Notes: generated from the letters alone by a model not told the origin. DNA of 19,974 bases from Nitrospiraceae bacterium (GCA_003170655.1 PMYY01000075.1:1-19974), one strand, 5' to 3'; counted from the stretch's first letter, positions 7,080 to 14,953 are shown. Translations and numbers: made by a program.

Positions 7080-8246
7080 TTATTCGGGCTCGGGCCCTTT
7101 TGATCTCAGGCTCCCCTCATAAAGCTCGTATTCCAGCAGCCTGCACTCTATATTGCTGTTGAAAAAAGGGATTTTACGTTTTGAGCGCAGGCCGATTTTC
7201 TTGGCGAGGTCGAAGTTGCCGGTAAAAATGTAGCCCTTATATCCCTTGCATTTCTGTTTAAAGAAGTCTCCTATTTCCTTATAGGTATTTTCGAGTTGGG
7301 CTGTTTTGCCGAGCCTCTCGCCGTACTCAGGATTGAGCATGACAACTCCGCTTCCCTCGGGAATCCGCGTTTCTTTGAAGTCGCATACTGCGAACTCGAT
7401 GAAATGTTCTACCCCGGCAGTGGATGCGTTGTTCCTGGCCGCCTGGATTGCCGATGGGTTATTGTCCGTAGCGATAATTTTTCCGTTAAGAGTTTTTATC
7501 ACAGCTGCTTTTGCCCTAACTCGCAGTTCATCCCACTTCTCCTTATCGAAGCCCTTGATATGCATGAATCCGTAATTGTTTTTAAGAATGCCCGGCGCTC
7601 GGTTAAGAGCAATCAATGCAGCCTCTATTGCTAGCGTGCCGCTGCCGCACATCGGGTTTATAAAGTTGCTATTTCCGTCCCAGCCCGTTGCCATGACAAC
7701 GGCAGCCGCAAGGGTCTCCTGCATCGGCGCTTTAAGCGGTATCTTGCGGTATCCCCTCTTTGGAAGCGGTTCGGCCGATGTGTCTAGGTAAATACTGCAC
7801 CTGTCTTTTTTCCAGTACAGAAAGACGACGGCTCCAGTCATCTCGGATCCTGAGTCAGGCCGCCGGCCGCATTTGTCCTTTATCCGGTCGACGATTGCAT
7901 CCTTGCATTTGACGTTCGCAAAAAGAGGATTAGTTATTGTCGGATTGTCGACCGAAGAGTGAACCGACAGGTATTCATTTTCATCGATATAGCGTTCCCA
8001 TTCTATTTCAGACGCTCTATTGAAAAGATCACTAGCGTCTTCGGCGGTAAAGCTCTTGAGATGAAGCAGGACCCTATGAGCTGTTCTCAATGAGAGATTC
8101 ATCCGCATAGCATCATCGAGGCTGCCCTCAGTTTCAATACCTGCAACCGTTTCATCGATCACAGGGTAGCCGAGCGCTGTCAGTTCCTGTGCCAGATAAG
8201 GAGGAAGTCCTTTTGGGCAGGTTATGAGAATTTTTGTTTTTTCCAT
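7080..8246 (-). CDS. THUMP-domain class I rRNA/RNA guanine-N2 methyltransferase, RlmL N-terminal type
   Basis: A 388-aa cytoplasmic SAM-dependent RNA methyltransferase. The start is taken at the ATG at 8246 (MEKTKILITCPKG), where family homology begins. The longer frame from TTG 8324 would translate through a hairpin and looks spurious. A ferredoxin-like plus THUMP region covers about 1-160, then the Rossmann domain: NPMCGSGTLAIEAA (197-210, SAM-binding motif I) and DNNPSAIQAARNN (261-273). The family catalytic tetrapeptide NPPY reads NPEY at 305-308 (VVMLNPEYGERLG). By analogy with YpsC and the RlmL N-terminal half it would make m2G in 23S rRNA, but the target is not proven. Downstream of the nitroreductase on the same strand, separated by 94 bp holding the hairpin. 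Confidence 0.85.
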   Translation of the reverse strand: MEKTKILITCPKGLPPYLAQELTALGYPVIDETVAGIETEGSLDDAMRMNLSLRTAHRVLLHLKSFTAEDASDLFNRASEIEWERYIDENEYLSVHSSVDNPTITNPLFANVKCKDAIVDRIKDKCGRRPDSGSEMTGAVVFLYWKKDRCSIYLDTSAEPLPKRGYRKIPLKAPMQETLAAAVVMATGWDGNSNFINPMCGSGTLAIEAALIALNRAPGILKNNYGFMHIKGFDKEKWDELRVRAKAAVIKTLNGKIIATDNNPSAIQAARNNASTAGVEHFIEFAVCDFKETRIPEGSGVVMLNPEYGERLGKTAQLENTYKEIGDFFKQKCKGYKGYIFTGNFDLAKKIGLRSKRKIPFFNSNIECRLLEYELYEGSLRSKGPEPE

Positions 8247-8269
8247 CTTATTATCATAACTTATAGCCG

Positions 8270-8316
8270 GCATAATGCGTATGGCGTCGTGAAGAAGAAG
8301 GCCATACGCATTATGC
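8270..8316. repeat. 16-bp perfect inverted repeat (strong hairpin)
   Basis: GCATAATGCGTATGGC (8270-8285) and its exact complement (8301-8316) flank a 15-nt loop rich in GAAGAAG. It lies between the nitroreductase stop and the methyltransferase start, in the minus-strand transcript. No U-run follows, so it is not a standard intrinsic terminator. It could stabilise mRNA, bind a protein, or be a small mobile palindrome. Confidence 0.85.
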
Positions 8317-8340
8317 TGTTCCAACTTCAGGCTTCAGGGT

Positions 8341-8910
8341 TTAAATCCATTTTACGACTGGTTCCTTTTTGGGCGGGCGCTCCGGATGTTCAGTGGCATA
8401 ACCGAGCAGTATGGGGCCAAAGATCGTTTCGTCTTCTTTCAGTTCGAGCAATTTTCTAACTTCCGCATCATCGGTCACCATCGCTCCAAACCCGACCCAG
8501 CAACTTCCTATTCCCAACGAATGAGCCGAGAGCATCATATTTTCGCATGCTAGGGGGCATGAGTGCGCCGCGTATCTTCCTGACCCGATGACGAAAACGA
8601 CGACCGGAGCAGAATAATAGACCGGATCATGCAGTTCGACGTAGCGCTTCCTGATCATCTCGTAGCGCTCCGGATCGCTGTCTTTTATCATATCCAATAT
8701 TTTATTCACGTTGGGCTTGGCAGCATTGAGGAGTTTCTTCTTCGCAATGTCACCTTCAACAATTACAAAGCGCCATGGTTGGCAGTTCATCGCCGACGGA
8801 GCCTCGTTTGCTGCCTCGATGATCACGTTGAGAAGGGATTTGGGAATCGTTCTGGAATCGTATGACCGAACTGAGCGTCTTTTCTTGATGGTCTGGATTA
8901 CTTCATTCAT
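8341..8910 (-). CDS. Nitroreductase-family FMN flavoprotein
   Basis: A 189-aa member of the nitroreductase superfamily, dimeric NAD(P)H:FMN oxidoreductases. Visible marks are the N-terminal IKKRRSVRSYDSR FMN-phosphate-binding segment, EAPSAMNCQPWRFVIV, and the C-terminal GIGSCWVGFGAMVTDD with ILLGYATEHP. The subfamily looks like the short anaerobe-type nitroreductases; the physiological electron acceptor is unknown. The ATG is set by GAGGAGG (8916-8922), and a good sigma-70 promoter lies upstream (8953-8981). It probably leads a short transcript that includes the downstream methyltransferase gene. Confidence 0.9.
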   Translation of the reverse strand: MNEVIQTIKKRRSVRSYDSRTIPKSLLNVIIEAANEAPSAMNCQPWRFVIVEGDIAKKKLLNAAKPNVNKILDMIKDSDPERYEMIRKRYVELHDPVYYSAPVVVFVIGSGRYAAHSCPLACENMMLSAHSLGIGSCWVGFGAMVTDDAEVRKLLELKEDETIFGPILLGYATEHPERPPKKEPVVKWI

Positions 8911-8952
8911 AACTGCCTCCTCGAAATTAAAGTACTGTGGATTATTGATTAC

Positions 8953-8981
8953 AATATATCCCCTTTGAGGATGAGTGTAAA
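8953..8981 (-). promoter_or_regulatory. Sigma-70 promoter of the nitroreductase gene
   Basis: Reading the minus strand: TTTACA (8981-8976, 5/6 to consensus), a 17-bp spacer and TATATT (8958-8953, 5/6). The predicted start near 8946 gives a 36-nt leader that contains the full Shine-Dalgarno. A second candidate (TTGTAA/TTTAAT) closer to the gene would start inside the Shine-Dalgarno and is less likely. Confidence 0.6.
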
Positions 8982-9042
8982 GCGAACCACTGACGGACTG
9001 CCAGGTGTGAATCGTGAATTAGGAAAATGAATCTTGCAGCGA

Positions 9043-9528
9043 TCAGGGAAGCACACGACTCCACGAGGATGTTCTTCCGAATAGTGAAAAGATTACATAT
9101 CCTCGCAGTTCGAGCCGGTCGCTCGAGACCAGAGTCATTTTCCCGCTGTACGTCATGCCGCTCTTGGGATCATATAGCTTACCTCCAACCCAACTGTAGC
9201 CCTCTGCATATTCGAAGCCGGACATTATTTGAAGACCGATGATGGGATGAGACCTGAGGTCAGAATTGGGGTTGTTGTCGTCTGTCCTTGGCAGGCCAGC
9301 TTTCGTCCGGTCCTCATCACCCGAATAGAACGGCTTATTGATCCAGACGATCTTTCCGCAGTATTTGACTCCGCAGCGGAAGATTTCTATCTGAGCATCT
9401 TTTTCTTCATCGTTCCACATGCCGAGAATACGATCTTCCCCAGCCGCGTGAGCTGACGGAGCAAACATGAGGAGAATGCAGGCTATTGAGGTCAGGAATA
9501 TTTTCAGAGCGGTCGATGTTCTGTTCAT
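9043..9528 (-). CDS. Secreted DUF2147 protein
   Basis: A 161-aa exported protein. The signal peptide has an MNRTSTALK n-region, a hydrophobic core at 10-23 and cleavage after AHA (residue 28). The mature part matches DUF2147 (PF09917): ILGMWNDEEKDAQIEIF, KYCGKIVWINKP, a D.NNP segment, GLQIMSGFEY, WVGGKLYDPKSGMTYSGKM, and RLELRGYV..SLFGRTSSWSRV. The family is a small beta-barrel of unknown role, often found as a periplasmic protein. C33-type cysteines in FRCGVKYCG could form a disulfide. It overlaps the nfo stop as ATGA (9525-9528), so it is translated with endonuclease IV. Confidence 0.88.
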   Translation of the reverse strand: MNRTSTALKIFLTSIACILLMFAPSAHAAGEDRILGMWNDEEKDAQIEIFRCGVKYCGKIVWINKPFYSGDEDRTKAGLPRTDDNNPNSDLRSHPIIGLQIMSGFEYAEGYSWVGGKLYDPKSGMTYSGKMTLVSSDRLELRGYVIFSLFGRTSSWSRVLP

Positions 9529-10403
9529 GCCTTGAAAAGGCTTCGAACAATATTGAGATTTCTCGGATCATCCTCTTCGGTCTTTTTTGGAGTTTCAAGT
9601 ACTAGCGGGACATCCTTGAATGCCAGATGATTGACGAATTTCTGCAATCCTTCCAACCCAATCTGGCCCTCTCCGATATGCCAGTGCCTGTCGACATGCG
9701 AATTAAGGCCCTTTTTGGCGTCATTAAGATGAACGAGCCTCACCATGCCTGGCCCGAGATGATTCTGCATTTCTTTAACGAGGAGAGATAATCCAGCATC
9801 ATTTTTAATGTCATATCCGGCGGCAAAGGCGTGGCATGTGTCGAGAGTGATGCCTGCTATAAGGAGAGTTTTCGTGGCGTTGATAATTTCGGCAAGGTCC
9901 GCAATGCGCGAAGTTATATCTCCCCTTTCACCAGCGGTGTTTTCCAGGAGAAGTCTTGTTTTCCATTCACCTTCATCCGATATCTTACGCAGAGCAGCGA
10001 CAGCGCGCCTGCGGCCTTTCTCTCCGCTACCTTCAGACAAACTCCCGGTGTGAACTACTACATATTCAGCTCCGAGGACATCTGCGTGATCAAGTTCGCG
10101 CTTCATCAGTTGTATCGACTTTTCGAGAATACCTGCATCGCCGGCTGCCAGATTGATGAGATAAGACGTATGGACGAAGACAGGCCCGATATCGTGGATC
10201 TCCCGATATTTCCTGAATGCCGCCGCTGTTTCGGACGGTATATTCGACACGGCCCACTGACGCGGGTTATGAGAGAATATCTGTACGGTGTTGCAGCCGA
10301 GCTCTTTTGCGCGCTCCAGAGAGAGATGGACGCCTCCCGCTATGGATGTGTGGACCCCTAGACGCCGGGCTGTTTGCTGGGCTTTCACGCTCTGCTTAGA
10401 CAT
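9525..10403 (-). CDS. nfo: Endonuclease IV (AP endonuclease)
   Basis: Zinc-dependent apurinic/apyrimidinic endonuclease of base-excision repair, a TIM barrel of 292 aa. All nine metal ligands of E. coli Nfo can be matched: H78 (FVHTS), H118 (VVHTG), E154 (LLENTAG), D188 and H191 (TLDTCHAF), H225 (LVHLND), D238 and H240 (HVDRHWH) and E270 (LVLETPK). It should therefore be active. Compared with E. coli it carries about 14 extra N-terminal residues ahead of RLGVHTSIAGG. The Shine-Dalgarno is weak (GAGAG/GGA in the leader). It shares a 56-bp divergent control region with ileS and is the first gene of a two-gene unit with DUF2147. Confidence 0.95.
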   Translation of the reverse strand: MSKQSVKAQQTARRLGVHTSIAGGVHLSLERAKELGCNTVQIFSHNPRQWAVSNIPSETAAAFRKYREIHDIGPVFVHTSYLINLAAGDAGILEKSIQLMKRELDHADVLGAEYVVVHTGSLSEGSGEKGRRRAVAALRKISDEGEWKTRLLLENTAGERGDITSRIADLAEIINATKTLLIAGITLDTCHAFAAGYDIKNDAGLSLLVKEMQNHLGPGMVRLVHLNDAKKGLNSHVDRHWHIGEGQIGLEGLQKFVNHLAFKDVPLVLETPKKTEEDDPRNLNIVRSLFKA

Positions 10404-10421
10404 CGAATCCGTCTCTCTTTC

Positions 10422-10450
10422 TTGACTTGAGAAAGCTTTTAGTGTTAATT
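10422..10450 (+). promoter_or_regulatory. Candidate promoter of ileS-lspA
   Basis: TTGACT (10422-10427, 5/6), a 17-bp spacer and TTAATT (10445-10450, 3/6). The predicted start (about 10457) falls a few bases before the ileS ATG at 10460, leaving almost no leader. No T-box leader is possible in so little space. Confidence 0.45.
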
Positions 10451-10459
10451 TTTTCTTCT

Positions 10460-13285
10460 ATGGCAACTGATTATAAAGATACCCTTAATTTACCACAAAC
10501 AGACTTTCCGATGAAGGCTAACCTCGGCCAGAAAGAGCCCGAGATGCTTAAGTTCTGGGAAGATAACAAGATATATGAGCGCCTGCAGGAGAAGAACAGG
10601 GGCGACAAACGATATATTCTCCATGATGGTCCGCCTTATGCCAACGGCAATATCCATATCGGCCACGCGCTTAATAAGATACTCAAGGATATAATCGTTA
10701 AATACAAGTCAATGCAGGGCTATTATTCGCCCTATGTGCCTGGATGGGATTGCCACGGCCTGCCGATAGAGCTGCAAGTGGACAAGAATCTCGGACAGAA
10801 GAAGGACAGTGTGAGCGTGTTTGAGAAGAGGCAGCTCTGCCGCGAATATGCAAAAAAATTCGTAAATATCCAGAGAGATGAATTCGTAAGGCTCGGCGTA
10901 TTCGGAGATTGGATGCAGCCCTATCTTACGATGTCCTATGAGTATGAATCATCCATTATCAGGGAATTCTTTAGGTTCGTAAAAAACGGATTGGTATACA
11001 AAGGCAAGAAGCCCGTGCATTGGTGTTCTTCATGCGTCACCGCCCTCGCGGAAGCAGAGGTCGAATATAACGATAAAGAGTCACCATCGGTCTTCGTCAA
11101 ATTTGAAGTGCTCGCCCAAGACGTCGCAAAATATATGAGCAGTCTCACAGGCAAGCGGGTCTCAGTCGTAATCTGGACTACCACGCCCTGGACGCTGCCT
11201 GCAAACCTCGCGCTTGCGGTGCATCCCGATCTTGCATATGTTGCCGTCGAAAAGGACGGCGAATACCTGATAGTGGCGAAAGAGAACCTTGACTGCCTGA
11301 GGGAAAAGCTGGAGATAAGCGGAGATGTCGCCGCCGCAATATCAGGAAGCGAACTCGAAGGGTTGAGGGCAAAGCATCCCTTCATCGACCGTGAATCCAA
11401 AATCATACTCGGCGATTTCGTAACCGTGGGCGAGGGAAGCGGGATAGTGCATATTGCACCCGGCCATGGTGAAGACGACTATGAGGTAGGACTTCAATAT
11501 GGCCTCGAAATTTATGCTCCTGTCGATGACCACGGAAAGTTCACACGGTTTGTACCTGAATTCGAGGGGCAGTTCGTGTTTAAGGCAAATGAGGGAATCA
11601 TTGAACTTCTGAAAGAGAAGGGTGCTCTTCTCATGGTCGAAAAGATCAGACACTCCTATCCTCACTGCTGGCGTTGCAAGAAGCCTGTTATCTTCAGGGC
11701 CACTGCCCAGTGGTTCATTTCCATGGAAAGGGGCGGCTTCAGAGAGAAGGCCCTCAAGGAGATCGAAAGAGTTGCATGGGTGCCGTCATGGGGACGGGAG
11801 AGGATTCATGGTATGGTTTCCGGCAGGCCGGACTGGTGTATCTCTCGACAGAGGTCGTGGGGCGTCCCGATAATGCTGATCTCCTGCACCGACTGCGGAG
11901 AATTTATCAATGATGAAGCAATGTTCGAGAAGATAGTGGCGCTTACGGAACAGAAGGGCGCCGACATCTGGTTCGAAATGGATGTGAGAGACTTCGTCGG
12001 CGAAAGCCGGACCTGCTCAAAATGCGGCGGCTCTTCGTTTAAAAAAGAAATGGACATCCTGGATGTCTGGTTCGATTCGGGAGTCAGCCACGCAGCGGTT
12101 CTCGAAAGGGATGAGAGATTATCGTGGCCGGCAGCGCTCTATCTGGAGGGCAGCGACCAGCACCGCGGCTGGTTCCAAAGTTCCCTGCTCGCTTCGGTCG
12201 GCACGAGGGGAAAGGCCCCGTATGAAACCGTACTGACACATGGATTTACCGTAGACGGCCAGGGCAAGAAGATGTCCAAGTCTATCGGCAATGTCATCGC
12301 GCCTCAGGAAGTTATCAAGGCCAACGGTGCTGAGATTATCAGGCTCTGGGTATCTGCAGAAGATTACCGAGACGATATAAAACTCTCAAAAGAGATTATA
12401 AGCAGGCTAACCGAGGCATACCGCAAGATCAGGAACACCAGCCGTTTCCTGCTGGGCAATATCAATGACTTTGACGGCAAGGATTACAGCGGGCATCTCA
12501 TTGAGATTGATCTTTGGGCTGTTTCGAGACTCCACGGACTTATTAGGAAAGTATCCAATGCCTACGAACGTTTCGACTTCCACGAAGTTTTCCATTCGGT
12601 TTATAACTTCTGCGTGGTCGACATGAGTTCGTTTTACCTCGATATCCTTAAAGACCGTCTGTATACTTTCAAAGCCGATTCGATCGAGAGACGTGCAGCA
12701 CAGTGGGTTTTGTACCGGATAGTTTCCGATATGACGCGGCTAATCGCCCCGATACTTTCCTTTACCGCTGAGGAGATTTGGAAATACGTTCCCCAATATC
12801 GGGAAGGAGCCGGGAGCCAGAGGTCAGAAGCAGGGGCTCAGCATGATGCCTTAAGCATTTTTCTGGCAGGGTTTCCTGTAGCCGATGACAAGTGCATAGA
12901 CCTCGAACTTGAAAAGAAATGGGCAAGACTTATAGCCATAAGGGACGAAACGAACAAGGCCCTCGAAATAAAGAGAAAAGACAAATTCCTCGGTAATGCT
13001 CTTGAAGCAGATCTTTCTTTGTATCTGTCCGAAGAGGATTTTGCGCTCCTCAAAGGGTATGAAGCATTTCTGCCGGCACTTTTCATAGTGTCGAAGGTCA
13101 GCATCCAAAAGTCCGGCCAGCCCATGACTGAAGTCTACGAAAGCCCGGAAATCAATGGACTTTTCATCAAGGTCGGCAAGGCCCCCGGAGAAAAGTGCGA
13201 ACGCTGCTGGAACCGGAGCACATTTGTCGGCACATTCAGCGATCATCCGGGCATCTGCGAAAGGTGTCGAGCGGCTCTTAAATGA
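10460..13285 (+). CDS. ileS: Isoleucyl-tRNA synthetase
   Basis: Class I synthetase that charges tRNA-Ile and edits misactivated valine; 941 aa from the ATG at 10460 (MATDYKDTLN). The frame extends to a TTG at 10427, but that lies within the promoter-like sequence. Visible are HIGH (66-69), the class I catalytic segments PGWDCHGLPIE and WTTTPWTLPANLA at the CP1 editing domain, DWCISRQRSWGVPI, WFDSG, KMSKS (604-608), and a C-terminal zinc ribbon with C913, C916, C933 and C936 (CERC...CERC). This is the bacterial IleS1 type. An in-frame low-complexity insert (YREGAGSQRSEAGAQHDALS, about nt 12799-12858) sits in the anticodon-binding region. There is no Shine-Dalgarno before the ATG. Its end overlaps lspA by ATGA. 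Confidence 0.97.
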   Translation: MATDYKDTLNLPQTDFPMKANLGQKEPEMLKFWEDNKIYERLQEKNRGDKRYILHDGPPYANGNIHIGHALNKILKDIIVKYKSMQGYYSPYVPGWDCHGLPIELQVDKNLGQKKDSVSVFEKRQLCREYAKKFVNIQRDEFVRLGVFGDWMQPYLTMSYEYESSIIREFFRFVKNGLVYKGKKPVHWCSSCVTALAEAEVEYNDKESPSVFVKFEVLAQDVAKYMSSLTGKRVSVVIWTTTPWTLPANLALAVHPDLAYVAVEKDGEYLIVAKENLDCLREKLEISGDVAAAISGSELEGLRAKHPFIDRESKIILGDFVTVGEGSGIVHIAPGHGEDDYEVGLQYGLEIYAPVDDHGKFTRFVPEFEGQFVFKANEGIIELLKEKGALLMVEKIRHSYPHCWRCKKPVIFRATAQWFISMERGGFREKALKEIERVAWVPSWGRERIHGMVSGRPDWCISRQRSWGVPIMLISCTDCGEFINDEAMFEKIVALTEQKGADIWFEMDVRDFVGESRTCSKCGGSSFKKEMDILDVWFDSGVSHAAVLERDERLSWPAALYLEGSDQHRGWFQSSLLASVGTRGKAPYETVLTHGFTVDGQGKKMSKSIGNVIAPQEVIKANGAEIIRLWVSAEDYRDDIKLSKEIISRLTEAYRKIRNTSRFLLGNINDFDGKDYSGHLIEIDLWAVSRLHGLIRKVSNAYERFDFHEVFHSVYNFCVVDMSSFYLDILKDRLYTFKADSIERRAAQWVLYRIVSDMTRLIAPILSFTAEEIWKYVPQYREGAGSQRSEAGAQHDALSIFLAGFPVADDKCIDLELEKKWARLIAIRDETNKALEIKRKDKFLGNALEADLSLYLSEEDFALLKGYEAFLPALFIVSKVSIQKSGQPMTEVYESPEINGLFIKVGKAPGEKCERCWNRSTFVGTFSDHPGICERCRAALK

Positions 13286-13737
13286 GAAAATCGCTGATAC
13301 CTTTTTTTGCCCTGGCACTCGTTGTATTGGCATTTGACCAGATTACGAAATACTATATCAAAGCCCATATAGGACCTTCCGATGTAATCCCTGTTACGTC
13401 TTTCTTCAACATCGTCTATGCAGAAAATACAGGCTCTGCTTTCGGAATGTTCAAGTCATTCGGCAGCCTTTTCTTCGTTATAGTTTCGACTTCAGCCGTT
13501 ATTGCCTTGTCCATAATGATCATGAAGGATGCGGGCAACAGGATCTCTTATTCCCTTCTGCTTGGCGGAGCGGCCGGAAACCTGCTCGACCGGTTTCTGC
13601 GCGGATACGTAATCGATTTCCTAGATGTATTTGCCGGAACTCACCACTGGCCGGCTTTCAATGTTGCCGACTCTGCCCTGTCCTTAGGGATAATATTGCT
13701 GCTCTATAAAGCGATCTTTCCATCGCATCACGATTGA
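13282..13737 (+). CDS. lspA: Lipoprotein signal peptidase (signal peptidase II)
   Basis: Inner-membrane aspartyl protease that removes signal peptides from prolipoproteins such as the RlpA and Adhesin_E-like proteins in this window. The 151 aa form four hydrophobic segments (about 6-20, 61-80, 88-104, 131-146). Motifs are DQITKYY, F.IVYAENTGSAFGMF, GGAAGNLLDRF, and the catalytic aspartates D112 (YVIDFLD) and D130 (FNVADSAL). The ATG overlaps the ileS stop (ATGA, 13282-13285); ileS-lspA is a widely conserved pair. The lspA stop codon lies inside the -35 box predicted for the next gene. Confidence 0.96.
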   Translation: MRKSLIPFFALALVVLAFDQITKYYIKAHIGPSDVIPVTSFFNIVYAENTGSAFGMFKSFGSLFFVIVSTSAVIALSIMIMKDAGNRISYSLLLGGAAGNLLDRFLRGYVIDFLDVFAGTHHWPAFNVADSALSLGIILLLYKAIFPSHHD

Positions 13738-13762
13738 CAGAACAGAACATTTCTGTTACTTT
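13734..13762 (+). promoter_or_regulatory. Candidate promoter and operator of the HDOD gene
   Basis: A perfect -35 TTGACA (13734-13739), a 17-bp spacer and TACTTT (13757-13762, 3/6). The predicted start falls at about 13769, the ATG itself. The spacer holds a perfect 7-bp inverted repeat, AACAGAA-CAT-TTCTGTT (13741-13757), placed like a repressor operator. The site overlaps the lspA stop codon. Confidence 0.5.
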
Positions 13763-13768
13763 TCAATT

Positions 13769-14953
13769 ATGGAAGATCCCGAGGCCAAGATACTCGAAAG
13801 GATAGCTGACGGATACTCGCTTCCGGCCCTGTCGCCCGTTGCGATGAGACTGGTCAAGCTGGCTTCCGAGGAGAATATCTCGGTCACTGAGCTTTCAGCA
13901 GTGATCGCGAAGGACGCCTCCCTCACCATACGCCTTCTGAGGCTAGCGAACAGTGCTTTTTTCCGCGCCGGCGGACCTATAACTACAATAGACCAGGCCA
14001 TCCGTATGATAGGATTTAATCGGCTTCGTGTTATGGCTCTGTCGCTTTCGTTGAAAGACACCTTCCCCATGCACCGTGTCGGGCCGCTCGATTACGAATT
14101 GTTTTGGAAATCTTCCCTTTACCAGGCATTGATTGCTAAAGCGCTGGCACAGCGGCTCAGGACTGGCAAACCCGATGAGGCTTTTGTAGCCGGACTGGTT
14201 ATCGAAATAGGTCTCCTGATCTTCTATGACATTTTCATCAAGGGCAAGGCCGAGGTCGAAAGTATACGTCAGCATCCGCTTACGACGCTTCTTCAGTGGG
14301 AAAAGGAGCAATACGGCATTACTCATCGGCAGGTTGGGGAAGCGGCCCTCAAGTACTGGAATTTTCCGCGCGAGATCATCGACTGCCAGAAATATTATTA
14401 TGTCGTACCGGAGACCCCAAACATATCGGAACTTGGCCTTGTCTGCGATATGTCACGGGAATTTTCGGAACTGATCTGTGAAAGATCCATGGACTGGCAA
14501 TCCGCATTCAGCATGGCGGAATTGACTTACCATCTCGACCGCGACATCCTGGCCGATATTCTCGTGTCCGTTTTCGACGAGGTCCAGGAGATTGCTGAAA
14601 GCCTGAAGGTCGAGATGACCAGGCAGCAAGATATCCTTGAACTTGTCGAAAAGGCAAACAAGGCGTTGAGCGCAATCTCGGAAAAGATAATCCAGGTAAA
14701 TGAAGCTGATTCACGCTTCGTGCTGCCTACCTTTGCCGGTCTTGGCGTCCAGGATAGTGCCGCCAGGAAAGCACTTCAGGCGGTTGCTCATGAAATCAGG
14801 AACCCCCTCGTGACCATAGGCGGGTTTGCAAGAAAGCTAGAAAGAACGCTTGATCCTGCTTCAAATGAATGGCAATACGTACGCATAATCGTCGAGGAAT
14901 CGGCGAGACTTGAATCCGCACTTGATGACCTCTCACATAGAGACCAGGAATAG
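13769..14953 (+). CDS. HDOD-domain protein with C-terminal HisKA domain, no ATPase domain
   Basis: A 394-aa cytoplasmic signalling protein. An HDOD domain fills about 10-215 (SLPALSPVAMRLVKLASE, IAKDASLTIRLLRLANSAFF, AIRMIGFNRLRVMALSLSL, FVAGLVIEIGLLIF). The HD metal-binding pair is absent, as is normal for HDOD. A helical linker (about 265-320) leads to a full HisKA dimerisation/phosphoacceptor domain (328-390), with H341 in AVAHEIRNPLVTIGGF and a second helix EWQYVRIIVEESARLESALD. It then stops: no N, G1, F or G2 box follows, and only 32 bp separate it from the convergent kinase gene, so no ATPase domain has been frameshifted away in that space. It may be phosphorylated in trans by another kinase. 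No Shine-Dalgarno precedes the ATG. Confidence 0.85.
   Translation: MEDPEAKILERIADGYSLPALSPVAMRLVKLASEENISVTELSAVIAKDASLTIRLLRLANSAFFRAGGPITTIDQAIRMIGFNRLRVMALSLSLKDTFPMHRVGPLDYELFWKSSLYQALIAKALAQRLRTGKPDEAFVAGLVIEIGLLIFYDIFIKGKAEVESIRQHPLTTLLQWEKEQYGITHRQVGEAALKYWNFPREIIDCQKYYYVVPETPNISELGLVCDMSREFSELICERSMDWQSAFSMAELTYHLDRDILADILVSVFDEVQEIAESLKVEMTRQQDILELVEKANKALSAISEKIIQVNEADSRFVLPTFAGLGVQDSAARKALQAVAHEIRNPLVTIGGFARKLERTLDPASNEWQYVRIIVEESARLESALDDLSHRDQE

Noticed and set aside
8246..8324. Upstream extension of the methyltransferase from TTG 8324
   Set aside because: The added residues are encoded by the hairpin and have no counterpart in the family; ATG 8246 fits homologs.
9831..10361. 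176-codon plus-strand frame inside nfo
   Set aside because: nfo has all nine metal ligands on the other strand, so this is a codon-bias shadow.
10404..10459. T-box or other riboswitch before ileS
   Set aside because: Only 56 bp separate nfo and ileS, too short for a T-box, and no specifier or antiterminator structure is seen.
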